From NCBI GenBank assembly GCA_964637655.1, contig CAZWUZ010000033.1, positions 12,101-18,879 of the forward strand: a stretch of 6,779 nt of DNA, written 5' to 3'. Made by a program: the position numbers and the translations under genes. The stretch's first letter is position 1. Every line of letters begins with the position of its first letter. This document shows, piece by piece, positions 1 through 5,641 of the stretch. The notes under the pieces are model-generated. The model ran no database searches. It was not told where the DNA came from and saw only the letters and a program-made list of their open reading frames with translations. Origin of the DNA: CAZWUZ01 sp964637655 [NCBI: uncultured bacterium]. Its GTDB lineage: Bacteria; DAOPZR01.

Positions 1-1
1 A

Positions 2-526
2 GCGTATGCGGTACGCCGTCTTGCCGCGGTGCGGCCGCGCCTGACGGTGCTGCTGGGCGGCCTGCTGCTGCTCGACTTTCTCGCCGTGCCGGTGCCGACC
101 GTACCACTGCACGTGCCGGCGCTCTACGCGGAGATTGCCGCCGACCCGTCACCCGGCGCGGTGCTCGAAGTGCCGGTTACCGATTATCCGTCGGTGCTGC
201 AGTACTACCAGACCGTGCATCACCGTCCGCTGGTTATCGGCGCGGTGACGCATATCCCGCCCTGGCGCTTTACCTTCCTCGGGGAGACCCCGGTGGTGCG
301 CGAACTGTATAACCTGTCGCTGCTCACGGCGGAGCGCGAGCGCGAACTGGCGGGCACAGGGATGGCGTCGCTCGCGCAGGCGGGCATCGGCTGGGTGGTG
401 GTGCATCCCGCACTGATCGACGACCCGGCGGTGACCTACCGCGTGGTTCATTTTCTCTCGGTCGCATTGGGTCATGGACCGCAAGTGGCAATAGATAATG
501 TGTTGTACTGGCGTCTGTATCGGTAA
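2..526 (+). CDS. C-terminal part of a multi-membrane glycosyltransferase-like protein (5' end outside window)
   Basis: The frame is open from the first bases with no stop, so this is the 3' end of a longer gene; 174 codons are visible, ending in TAA. Residues about 14-31 form one hydrophobic helix rich in Leu and Gly. A soluble, probably extracytoplasmic domain follows, with a strand ending Val-Leu-Glu-Val-Pro-Val and then Tyr-Tyr-Gln-Thr-Val-His and an Arg-Pro-Leu-Val-Ile-Gly segment. This arrangement is familiar from the C-terminal ends of large polytopic proteins related to GT-C glycosyltransferases or YfhO-like proteins, which work at the membrane on lipid-linked sugars or exported glycans. 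The catalytic part is not in the window, so no activity can be assigned. G+C is about 70-75% at its start and falls over the last codons. A GTG at 29 opens a shorter frame but lies within the helix-containing segment and is unlikely to be the true start. Confidence 0.7.
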   Translation, partial: AYAVRRLAAVRPRLTVLLGGLLLLDFLAVPVPTVPLHVPALYAEIAADPSPGAVLEVPVTDYPSVLQYYQTVHHRPLVIGAVTHIPPWRFTFLGETPVVRELYNLSLLTAERERELAGTGMASLAQAGIGWVVVHPALIDDPAVTYRVVHFLSVALGHGPQVAIDNVLYWRLYR

Positions 527-541
527 TGTACGTTCAGTACA
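527..541. repeat. Short perfect inverted repeat just after the left gene's stop
   Basis: TGTAC (527-531) and GTACA (537-541) are perfect 5-bp inverted arms around a GTTCA loop, starting one base after the TAA of the left gene. No T-run follows, so a rho-independent terminator is not supported. It could be a small stem-loop or a protein-binding palindrome, and an arm this short may be chance. Confidence 0.3.
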
Positions 542-694
542 ATGCGGGGGATGGATGACGGTACGCAGCGGCCCGTTCTTCCGTGCCACCAGACCGGGGG
601 ATGGGAAGACAGCGGGGATCTCTGGTGTCAGAGCCGGCCAATACCATTGACAAATCGCCGGATAGTTGCATGGCAAGCGACGGGACATGGGGTG

Positions 695-723
695 TTGGAG
701 TACGGTGCTGAACGTGGTATATT
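695..723 (+). promoter_or_regulatory. Candidate sigma-70-type promoter for the five-gene operon
   Basis: TTGGAG (695-700) and TATATT (718-723) are separated by exactly 17 bases. The -10 matches TATAAT at 5 of 6 positions; the -35 matches TTGACA at only 3 of 6. Transcription would begin near base 730, giving a leader of about 70 bases before the methyltransferase ATG at 803. The rest of 527-802 shows no convincing gene, RNA or riboswitch. A competing -35/-10 pair overlaps the start codon (793-821). This is prediction from consensus only. Confidence 0.4.
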
Positions 724-792
724 ACCGGGAAACGGTGCGTGTGAACCGGTCCGTTCGTTGCTCCGGTCTGCACTGAACGCTGGACGGGGGCA

Positions 793-821
793 TTGACATC
801 CCATGGCGAAAAACGTAACAT
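793..821 (+). promoter_or_regulatory. Alternative promoter-like pair overlapping the methyltransferase start
   Basis: A perfect TTGACA (793-798) is followed after 17 bases by TAACAT (816-821), which matches TATAAT at 4 of 6 positions. A transcript from here would start near 828, inside the methyltransferase reading frame, and could not supply its present ATG. Either the match is chance, or it serves only the downstream genes. Confidence 0.2.
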
Positions 822-1756
822 GGTCGCCGGCGGAGGCGCGTGGGTTGAATACGGACAGAATCGCCGAACTGTTGACGGCCATTGGCAATAGCAATCGGTT
901 ACAGCGTGAATTTGTCAGCACCGCCATTGCCGACCTTTCTCCTGCCGAGCGTGAGGAATTGGCGCAGTACCTACACTACGTTCAGGAAACAGAGCGCCAA
1001 AGCGTGTCCCGGATGGCGGAGCACTATCTTGCCTTGGTCCGTGATACCATGAAAGAACAGTTGCATTTCCGGCGCAACAGAACGTACCGGCACAGTAGTT
1101 TTGCTGAAGTTGCGCGTGCAGTCTACCAGGACCATGCGTACATGGAAAGCTATATGTACGGTTTGGCATTGAGTTCGTTCCTTTGGCCGAATCATCTGCG
1201 GATCAAGCGTTGGTTTGTGGCGCAACTGCCGCGTGATTGTGCAGGCAGCTACCTTGAGATCGGACCGGGACACGGCTGGCATTTCCTCACGGCGATGCGC
1301 CTGACCAACTACGGTGAGTTTGTCGGCGTTGACTACAGCGCGACCAGTTGTGCCATGACGGAACGATTGGTGAAGAGCGGTATCCTTGGCCTCAAGGAGC
1401 CGCGACTGCACACGTTTGTGACGGGCGATTTTCTGGAATTGCCTTTGGCTGGAACGTATGCTGCCGTGGTGATGGGCGAAGTTCTGGAACATGTCGAGCA
1501 GCCCCGGCTTTTTTTGGAGCGGATTCGCGCGCTGACCACACCGGCCTCGTTTATTTATGTCACGACGGTAATCAATGCGCCGATGATTGACCACATCTTT
1601 CTGTTCCGCACCTTTGACGAAATCGCGACCATGGTCGCGGCAGCGGGATTGCGGATACTGGACCATGTAGTAGTCCCGCCGTCGGGCGTTGCGCTGGAAG
1701 CAGCAGTGGCTCAACAACTGCCGCTGGCGGTGGCACTTACACTGGGGCATAACTGA
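803..1756 (+). CDS. Class I SAM-dependent methyltransferase with long helical N-terminal region
   Basis: The 317-residue product has a Rossmann-type methyltransferase domain from about residue 145. Motif I is Tyr-Leu-Glu-Ile-Gly-Pro-Gly-His-Gly (150-158), and the ribose-binding acid is probably Asp177 in Val-Gly-Val-Asp-Tyr-Ser. Gly-Asp-Phe (208-210) fits the adenine-binding loop, and Met-Gly-Glu-Val-Leu-Glu-His (224-230) fits motif IV of the Methyltransf_11/12 group. The first 140 residues are mostly helical and contain a Trp-Pro-Asn-His segment (128-131); they probably shape the substrate pocket. An in-frame TGA lies two codons upstream of the ATG, so the start cannot be further upstream. 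The ribosome-binding site is weak (GGACGGGGG, 782-790). It leads an operon with 2-oxo acid dehydrogenase-type genes, so C-methylation of a 2-oxo acid before decarboxylation is possible (as known for MppJ- and GlmT-type enzymes), but O-methylation of a glycan is equally open. Its G+C (about 50-53% in sampled lines) is well below the flanks. Confidence 0.85.
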   Translation: MAKNVTWSPAEARGLNTDRIAELLTAIGNSNRLQREFVSTAIADLSPAEREELAQYLHYVQETERQSVSRMAEHYLALVRDTMKEQLHFRRNRTYRHSSFAEVARAVYQDHAYMESYMYGLALSSFLWPNHLRIKRWFVAQLPRDCAGSYLEIGPGHGWHFLTAMRLTNYGEFVGVDYSATSCAMTERLVKSGILGLKEPRLHTFVTGDFLELPLAGTYAAVVMGEVLEHVEQPRLFLERIRALTTPASFIYVTTVINAPMIDHIFLFRTFDEIATMVAAAGLRILDHVVVPPSGVALEAAVAQQLPLAVALTLGHN

Positions 1757-1757
1757 C

Positions 1758-3707
1758 ATGCAACTCAGCGCCGTGCTGCGGCGGGCACTCTTCATCCGCT
1801 GTTTCGAGGAAAATCTGCTGGAACTTTACCGGCAGGGCCGATTGCATGGCACCCTGCACGCCTGCATCGGCCAGGAACTCTCGGCAGTTGCGTTCTGCGG
1901 CCAAACGCTGGCGGGTGATCTGGTGGTATCGAACCATCGGTGCCACGGTCATTATCTGGCGTTTACCGGCGATGCCGCGGGCTTGCTGGCTGAAATGCTG
2001 GGACGGCGAACCGGAGTGAGCGGCGGAGTTGGCGGGAGTCAACACCTGTGCAACGGACGGTTTTTCTCCAACGGGATCCAGGGCGGGATGCTTCCGGTGG
2101 CGGCAGGTTTGGCGGAAACGCTCAAACGTGAGCAACGTCTGAACGTGGTGCTGGCGTTCCTTGGTGACGGGACGTTGGGACAAGGGGTGCTGTATGAGAC
2201 CCTTAATCTGGTTGCCTTGCGTTGCCTGCCGGTGCTTTTTGTACTGGAACATAACGGCTATGCCCAATCGACGCCGACGGCGGCGGCGGTGGCCGGTGTC
2301 ATCGAGGCGCGGGCGGAAGCGTTTGGCATCGCGACCCGTACCGTCGATACGAATGATCCGGAGCGGTTGCTGGCCGCGGCCCATGACAGTTTGGCGTATG
2401 TTCGTGAACAACAGCGCCCGCTGTTTCATGTGGTGCGAACGCAGAGATTATGTGCGCATTCCAAGGGAGACGATTTCCGCTCTGTGGAGGAACTGACTGC
2501 CTGCCGCCAGAACGATGCGCTGGAACAGTTTGCCCGCTGCGAGCCGCACATCTATGCAGGATGGCGTGCGGAGATCGGTGCGGAACTGGCAACGCTGACG
2601 GCGGCGGTGCTGGAGGCGCCGGCACCGGTCGCTGCTGAGTACATCGCTCCGCTTCCCCGGATGTTGCCGGCACACTGGCAAGCATATGCACCACCGACGG
2701 GGGACGGGCGCATGATTGCCTATGTCAACCGGGCGTTGACCACGATCATGCAGGAACACCCGCGGGTGATATGCATAGGTGAAGATATTCTGAGTCCGTA
2801 CGGTGGCGCTTTTAAGGCAACACAGGGTTTGTCGCAACGCTGGCCGGACCGGGTCGTCAGCACGCCGATCAGCGAAGCAGCAATAACCGGATTTGGCAAT
2901 GGCCTGGCCCTTGGCGGTTGGCGTCCGGTGGTGGAAATCATGTTTGGTGATTTTGTCACATTGACGCTGGACCAGTTGTTGAATCACGCGGCAAAATTTC
3001 GCGGCATGTATGGTGGACGAGTCCGCTGCCCGCTGGTGTTGCGCACGCCCATGGGGGGGCGTCGCGGGTATGGCCCAACGCACAGCCAGACGCTGGACCG
3101 CTTGCTGGTCGGTATCCCGGACTTGCTGGTGGTGGCGCTTAATTTCCTGGTCGAGCCGTTGGCAGTATACCGGGCAGTCATGGATGAAGTCGACCGGCCA
3201 GTGGTCGTACTCGAAAACAAGGTTGATTACACTTGTCGTTTTGGCGAAATTGCATCGCCACTCGTGCGCGGATTTGCAATGGAAACAGACGGGCAGCCGT
3301 ATCCGTTGCTGCGCCTGTCACCGCGCGGGGGGGCACCGCAACTGAGTTTGGTGACGTACGGGGGCATGCTGCAGGAAACAGTGAGAACGGCAGAGCGGTT
3401 GTTTGAGGAAAGGGAACTCTTGGCCGAGATCGTCGTCATCACACAACTCAGTCCCTTCGCGGCGGGGCGACTCGATGCCGCGTTGCAAAGTGACCGGGTC
3501 GTATGGCTCGAAGAGGGCACGACGGCCTTCGGTGTGGGCAGTGAGGTTGTCGCCGGACTGGCTGCTGTTTCCCCGACCCGCAGGTACTTGCGCATCGGTG
3601 CTGCGCCGGTGCCAATCCCTGCCGAACACACTTTGGAACTGGCGGTGTTGCCGCAGGCCGAGCGTATCGTACAACAGATCGGAGAGGCATGGTATGGCGA
3701 TTATTGA
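1758..3707 (+). CDS. Fused alpha/beta E1 component of a 2-oxo acid dehydrogenase (thiamine diphosphate dependent)
   Basis: This 649-residue protein joins both E1 subunits in one chain. The alpha-like half (about 1-260) has His-x3-Gly-Gln-Glu (34-40), His-Arg-Cys-His-Gly-His (60-65), Gly-Gly-Ser-Gln-His (92-96) and the ThDP/Mg motif opening at Gly-Asp-Gly (136-138) and closing at Glu-His-Asn-Gly-Tyr-Ala (164-169). The beta-like half (about 318-645) has Gly-Glu-Asp (341-343), Thr-Pro-Ile-Ser-Glu (369-373, probably the ThDP-activating Glu), His-Ser-Gln (442-444) and a transketolase C-terminal domain from about 528. Residues 261-317 look like the linker. Such enzymes decarboxylate a 2-oxo acid and reductively acylate a lipoyl domain; the neighbouring E2-like protein is the obvious partner. 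The resemblance is to acetoin/pyruvate/branched-chain E1 enzymes, and the substrate cannot be read from sequence. The ATG at 1758, one base after the upstream TGA, is preferred: the frame is open further upstream, but that stretch overlaps the methyltransferase and the homologous region begins just after this Met. Motif IV ends His-Asn rather than the usual Asn-Asn. Confidence 0.9.
   Translation: MQLSAVLRRALFIRCFEENLLELYRQGRLHGTLHACIGQELSAVAFCGQTLAGDLVVSNHRCHGHYLAFTGDAAGLLAEMLGRRTGVSGGVGGSQHLCNGRFFSNGIQGGMLPVAAGLAETLKREQRLNVVLAFLGDGTLGQGVLYETLNLVALRCLPVLFVLEHNGYAQSTPTAAAVAGVIEARAEAFGIATRTVDTNDPERLLAAAHDSLAYVREQQRPLFHVVRTQRLCAHSKGDDFRSVEELTACRQNDALEQFARCEPHIYAGWRAEIGAELATLTAAVLEAPAPVAAEYIAPLPRMLPAHWQAYAPPTGDGRMIAYVNRALTTIMQEHPRVICIGEDILSPYGGAFKATQGLSQRWPDRVVSTPISEAAITGFGNGLALGGWRPVVEIMFGDFVTLTLDQLLNHAAKFRGMYGGRVRCPLVLRTPMGGRRGYGPTHSQTLDRLLVGIPDLLVVALNFLVEPLAVYRAVMDEVDRPVVVLENKVDYTCRFGEIASPLVRGFAMETDGQPYPLLRLSPRGGAPQLSLVTYGGMLQETVRTAERLFEERELLAEIVVITQLSPFAAGRLDAALQSDRVVWLEEGTTAFGVGSEVVAGLAAVSPTRRYLRIGAAPVPIPAEHTLELAVLPQAERIVQQIGEAWYGDY
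3681..3687 (+). promoter_or_regulatory. Strong ribosome-binding site for the E2-like gene
   Basis: GGAGAGG lies 6 bases before the ATG at 3694, inside the 3' end of the E1 gene. It decides the E2-like start: the frame is open for almost 100 codons upstream, but that stretch only shadows E1. The nearby ATG at 3689 is in another frame. Confidence 0.65.
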
Positions 3708-4794
3708 GCAACTTATTGTTCCGGCCGAGGGGCCGAATGATGAGACTGCGTGTGTGACACAGCAACTGGTTGGCAACGGAGAAAAAGTCGGGGCCGGTAA
3801 ATTGCTGGGTGAATTCGAAACCGCGAAAGCGGTGTTGCAGATTACCTGCAGTAAGGAAGGGTATATTTTCTGGTGCTGTGCTGAAGGTGACGAAATCCCA
3901 GTCGGGAGTTGTCTGGCGGAAATCCATGATGTGCTGCCTGCGCAGCAGGGGCTTCCGGCAGCGACGGCTGCCCCGGTTGCCGGCCAGCCGGTATGCTCAC
4001 GCAGTGCACGTGCGCTCATGGAGCAGCATGGTATCGAGTTGACGGCGTTTAACGGCCAGCCGATGGTTACGGAACGGGATGTGCGTGCGTTGCTTGCCGC
4101 TCGCGTGTCGGTGCCGGTAGACAAAACAGTACCGGCGGCGACGTCAACCGATGCGGTGCCGCTGGCGAGGGATAAACGGGCGGAAATCCGCCACCTGTCC
4201 TCGGGGCAAAACCAAATAACCAGCCTCTTTGCCGCGAAACTTCCACTACCGATGGCGCCGGTGAAAACTGCGGCATTTGCCCATCTGAACAGCAGGGTGG
4301 TGCCGCTGCTGCTGGCAGGTACCTGTCGTTTGTTGCGGGAATATCGTGAATACAATGCCTGGTACGACGAGGGCGTGATCCGGTATTATCCGGAGATTAA
4401 CCTTGGCTACGCATTGGACCTTGAGCAGAACCTGCGGGTGGCGGCGCTGGGCGACTGCAGCGCCATGCCACTGCCTGACATCAGCCGGCGCATCGTGGCT
4501 GCGTCACTGGCCTATCGGCGGCAGGAACTGACCGCGGAACTGCTCGCCCCGACCACCTTTACGGTGTCGGATGTATCAACGCTCAACGTGGCTTTTTTTA
4601 CGCCGCTGATCAACTGCCGGCAGAGCGCGATTCTGGGAATTGCCTCTCCTGACGCGCACGAAGGTTGTATGACCTTGGTGCTGGTCTTTGACCATCGGGT
4701 GAGCACGGGCCGTCGTGCGGCCCTGTTTTTGCGAGATCTTGTTGGCATGGTGTCGGCGCAATTGACCAATGCCGGGGGAGCGGATAAGGCATGA
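3694..4794 (+). CDS. E2-like lipoyl acyltransferase (lipoyl, E3-binding and catalytic domains), altered active site
   Basis: The product has 366 residues in classic E2 order. A lipoyl domain (about 1-80) carries Glu-Thr-Ala-Lys-Ala with Lys45 as the expected lipoylation site. An Ala/Pro-rich linker leads to a peripheral-subunit-binding domain (about 100-134) with Ser-Arg-Ser-Ala-Arg and a closing Glu-Arg-Asp-Val, but without the usual Gly-x-Gly turn. A compact 2-oxo acid dehydrogenase acyltransferase domain (about 165-355) follows, with Thr-Phe-Thr-Val-Ser (288-292) and Ile-Leu-Gly-Ile (313-316). The active-site motif reads Asp-His-Arg-Val-Ser-Thr-Gly (333-339): His334 is kept, but Thr338 stands where E2 enzymes have the catalytic Asp. 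The family moves an acyl group from lipoyl to CoA; here the next gene encodes an ACP, so ACP may be the acceptor (inference). The gene overlaps E1 by 14 bases and the ACP gene by 4. E2-related acyltransferases also act in tetronate natural-product pathways (Agg4 type), so a non-core role has precedent. Confidence 0.87.
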   Translation: MAIIEQLIVPAEGPNDETACVTQQLVGNGEKVGAGKLLGEFETAKAVLQITCSKEGYIFWCCAEGDEIPVGSCLAEIHDVLPAQQGLPAATAAPVAGQPVCSRSARALMEQHGIELTAFNGQPMVTERDVRALLAARVSVPVDKTVPAATSTDAVPLARDKRAEIRHLSSGQNQITSLFAAKLPLPMAPVKTAAFAHLNSRVVPLLLAGTCRLLREYREYNAWYDEGVIRYYPEINLGYALDLEQNLRVAALGDCSAMPLPDISRRIVAASLAYRRQELTAELLAPTTFTVSDVSTLNVAFFTPLINCRQSAILGIASPDAHEGCMTLVLVFDHRVSTGRRAALFLRDLVGMVSAQLTNAGGADKA

Positions 4795-5039
4795 TGGACG
4801 CTGGTATGCAGCCGCGGATTTTAGAAATTATCGCCGGTATCCTGCGGGTACCGGTGGTTATGCCGGCAGATACCCCGCAATCCTTGCCTGGCTGGGACTC
4901 CGCCAATCATTTGAATATCATCGTGGCGGTGGAACAGGAGTACGGGATTCGGTTTACGGATGAAGCGGTATTGGGAATCTCATCTGCCGGTGATATTGTG
5001 TCTATCGCTGCTGCTTTGCGCGCCGGCAGCGGGGGGTGA
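4791..5039 (+). CDS. Acyl carrier protein
   Basis: An 82-residue protein of the usual ACP size. Gly-Trp-Asp-Ser (34-37) gives Asp36-Ser37, with Ser37 the predicted 4'-phosphopantetheine site, followed by the helix-II pattern Leu-Asn-Ile-Ile-Val-Ala-Val-Glu and then Tyr-Gly-Ile-Arg-Phe. It resembles the stand-alone ACPs of biosynthetic loci rather than fatty-acid AcpP, which normally has Asp-Ser-Leu; here the residue after Ser is Ala. It would carry the acyl group delivered by the E2-like protein and present it to the hexapeptide acyltransferase encoded next. Translation probably starts at 4791 (ATGA overlap with the upstream stop); the adjacent in-frame ATG at 4794 is an alternative. A 4'-phosphopantetheinyl transferase must be supplied from elsewhere. 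Confidence 0.88.
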   Translation: MMDAGMQPRILEIIAGILRVPVVMPADTPQSLPGWDSANHLNIIVAVEQEYGIRFTDEAVLGISSAGDIVSIAAALRAGSGG

Positions 5040-5593
5040 CTTCCGGTTTGGTGGGGAAACCAACGGCGGGTCCGGTGACGACGTTAACCTGTCGTTGGCT
5101 GACCCGCGTATTCGAAGGATTGCGGTTTGTACCATTTGCATGGGCTGACCGTTGGCGAGGCTACTTGTTGGCACGTATTGCCGGCCGCGGCGGGCGCCAT
5201 CTGCGCATCCACGCGAATGTGGCGATTTCGTGTTATGGTGATTTAGAATTGGGGGATGATGTTTGTATCATGGAAAACACCTACATCTTTTCCGGGGGCG
5301 GTTTGCGCCTCGGCAACGGGTGCCGCATCGGCCCGGGAACTGTCATCCTGACGGCTGACCACGGTTTGGCTGTGAACGGGGAACCCTGCCTGACCCAGCC
5401 GCTTGTGCATGCGCCGGTGGTTATCGGCGATGGCGTTGAGCTGGGTGCCTGCACGGTAGTGACCAAGGGGGTCACCATTGGTGATCGGTGTATAGTGCGA
5501 CCACATGCGCTGGTGACCATGACCTTGCCGGCGGATTGTGTGGCAGCGGGCAGCCCGGCCCGCCCGCAAACACGGGAGCAGCACGTCCGCTAA
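5036..5593 (+). CDS. Hexapeptide-repeat (left-handed beta-helix) O-/N-acyltransferase
   Basis: The 185-residue product begins with a basic, amphipathic region containing Arg-Gly-Tyr-Leu-Leu-Ala-Arg (41-47). Hexapeptide turns run from about residue 56 to 172, for example Ile-Gly-Pro-Gly (98-101), Ile-Gly-Asp-Gly (130-133) and Gly-Val-Thr-Ile-Gly-Asp (145-150), ending in Ala-Gly-Ser-Pro-Ala-Arg (171-176). The presumed catalytic His is His109 in Thr-Ala-Asp-His-Gly, followed by a loop of about 20 residues. The fold and closing motif match the maltose/galactoside/WbbJ-type acyltransferases that acylate sugars; the donor is usually acyl-CoA, but the ACP gene directly upstream suggests acyl-ACP here (inference). 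The start is GTG at 5036, overlapping the ACP stop as GTGA. G+C drops to about 40% around 5221-5280, the lowest line I counted, which fits foreign origin. It is the last gene of the operon and ends 9 bases before the convergent paralogue's stop. Confidence 0.87.
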   Translation: MTSGLVGKPTAGPVTTLTCRWLTRVFEGLRFVPFAWADRWRGYLLARIAGRGGRHLRIHANVAISCYGDLELGDDVCIMENTYIFSGGGLRLGNGCRIGPGTVILTADHGLAVNGEPCLTQPLVHAPVVIGDGVELGACTVVTKGVTIGDRCIVRPHALVTMTLPADCVAAGSPARPQTREQHVR

Positions 5594-5620
5594 CGCGGCC
5601 GGTCAGGTACGCCGGCGGAT
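5527..5620. repeat. 10-bp direct repeat near the convergent gene ends
   Basis: GCCGGCGGAT occurs at 5527-5536 and again at 5611-5620, in the same orientation. The first copy lies in the + acyltransferase and the second in the - acyltransferase. Each sits a few bases before an arm of the 18-bp inverted repeat. It may be a chance product of GC-rich coding sequence. Confidence 0.45.
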
Positions 5621-5641
5621 GGCGCGGGCCGGGCTGCCCGC
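5546..5641. repeat. Exact 18-bp inverted repeat spanning the two convergent acyltransferase genes
   Basis: GCGGGCAGCCCGGCCCGC at 5546-5563 recurs as its exact reverse complement at 5624-5641, with 60 bases between the arms. In each gene the arm encodes Ala-Gly-Ser-Pro-Ala-Arg in identical codons, and identity stops at the next base on both sides. Transcripts from either direction could fold it into a GC-rich stem with a long loop. There is no T-run, so ordinary intrinsic termination is not indicated. Shared ancestry or gene conversion between the paralogues is the simplest origin. Confidence 0.85.

Noticed and set aside
149-688. 179-codon open frame on the - strand at the left end
   Set aside because: Opposite the membrane protein gene, with no motif and no neighbouring - strand gene.
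542-796. 84-codon open frame in the leader region on the + strand
   Set aside because: Composition is irregular (many Trp, Gly, Arg and Cys), no ribosome-binding site or recognisable motif is visible, and it overlaps the best promoter candidate.
971-1795. 274-codon open frame on the - strand opposite the methyltransferase
   Set aside because: Antisense to a clear SAM methyltransferase. The product is rich in Arg, His and Gln with no domain signature.
1737-2429. 230-codon open frame on the - strand opposite the E1 gene
   Set aside because: It lies opposite the conserved alpha half of E1, and its Arg/Gln/His-rich composition indicates a shadow frame.
3318-4355. 345-codon open frame on the - strand opposite the E1 and E2-like genes
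   Set aside because: It is antisense to two genes with clear family motifs. Its product is low-complexity Ser/Arg/Ala-rich, as expected for a shadow frame in GC-rich DNA.
5564-5623. Intrinsic terminator between the convergent genes
   Set aside because: GC-rich inverted sequence is present, but no T-run follows in either direction, so only the inverted repeat itself is reported.
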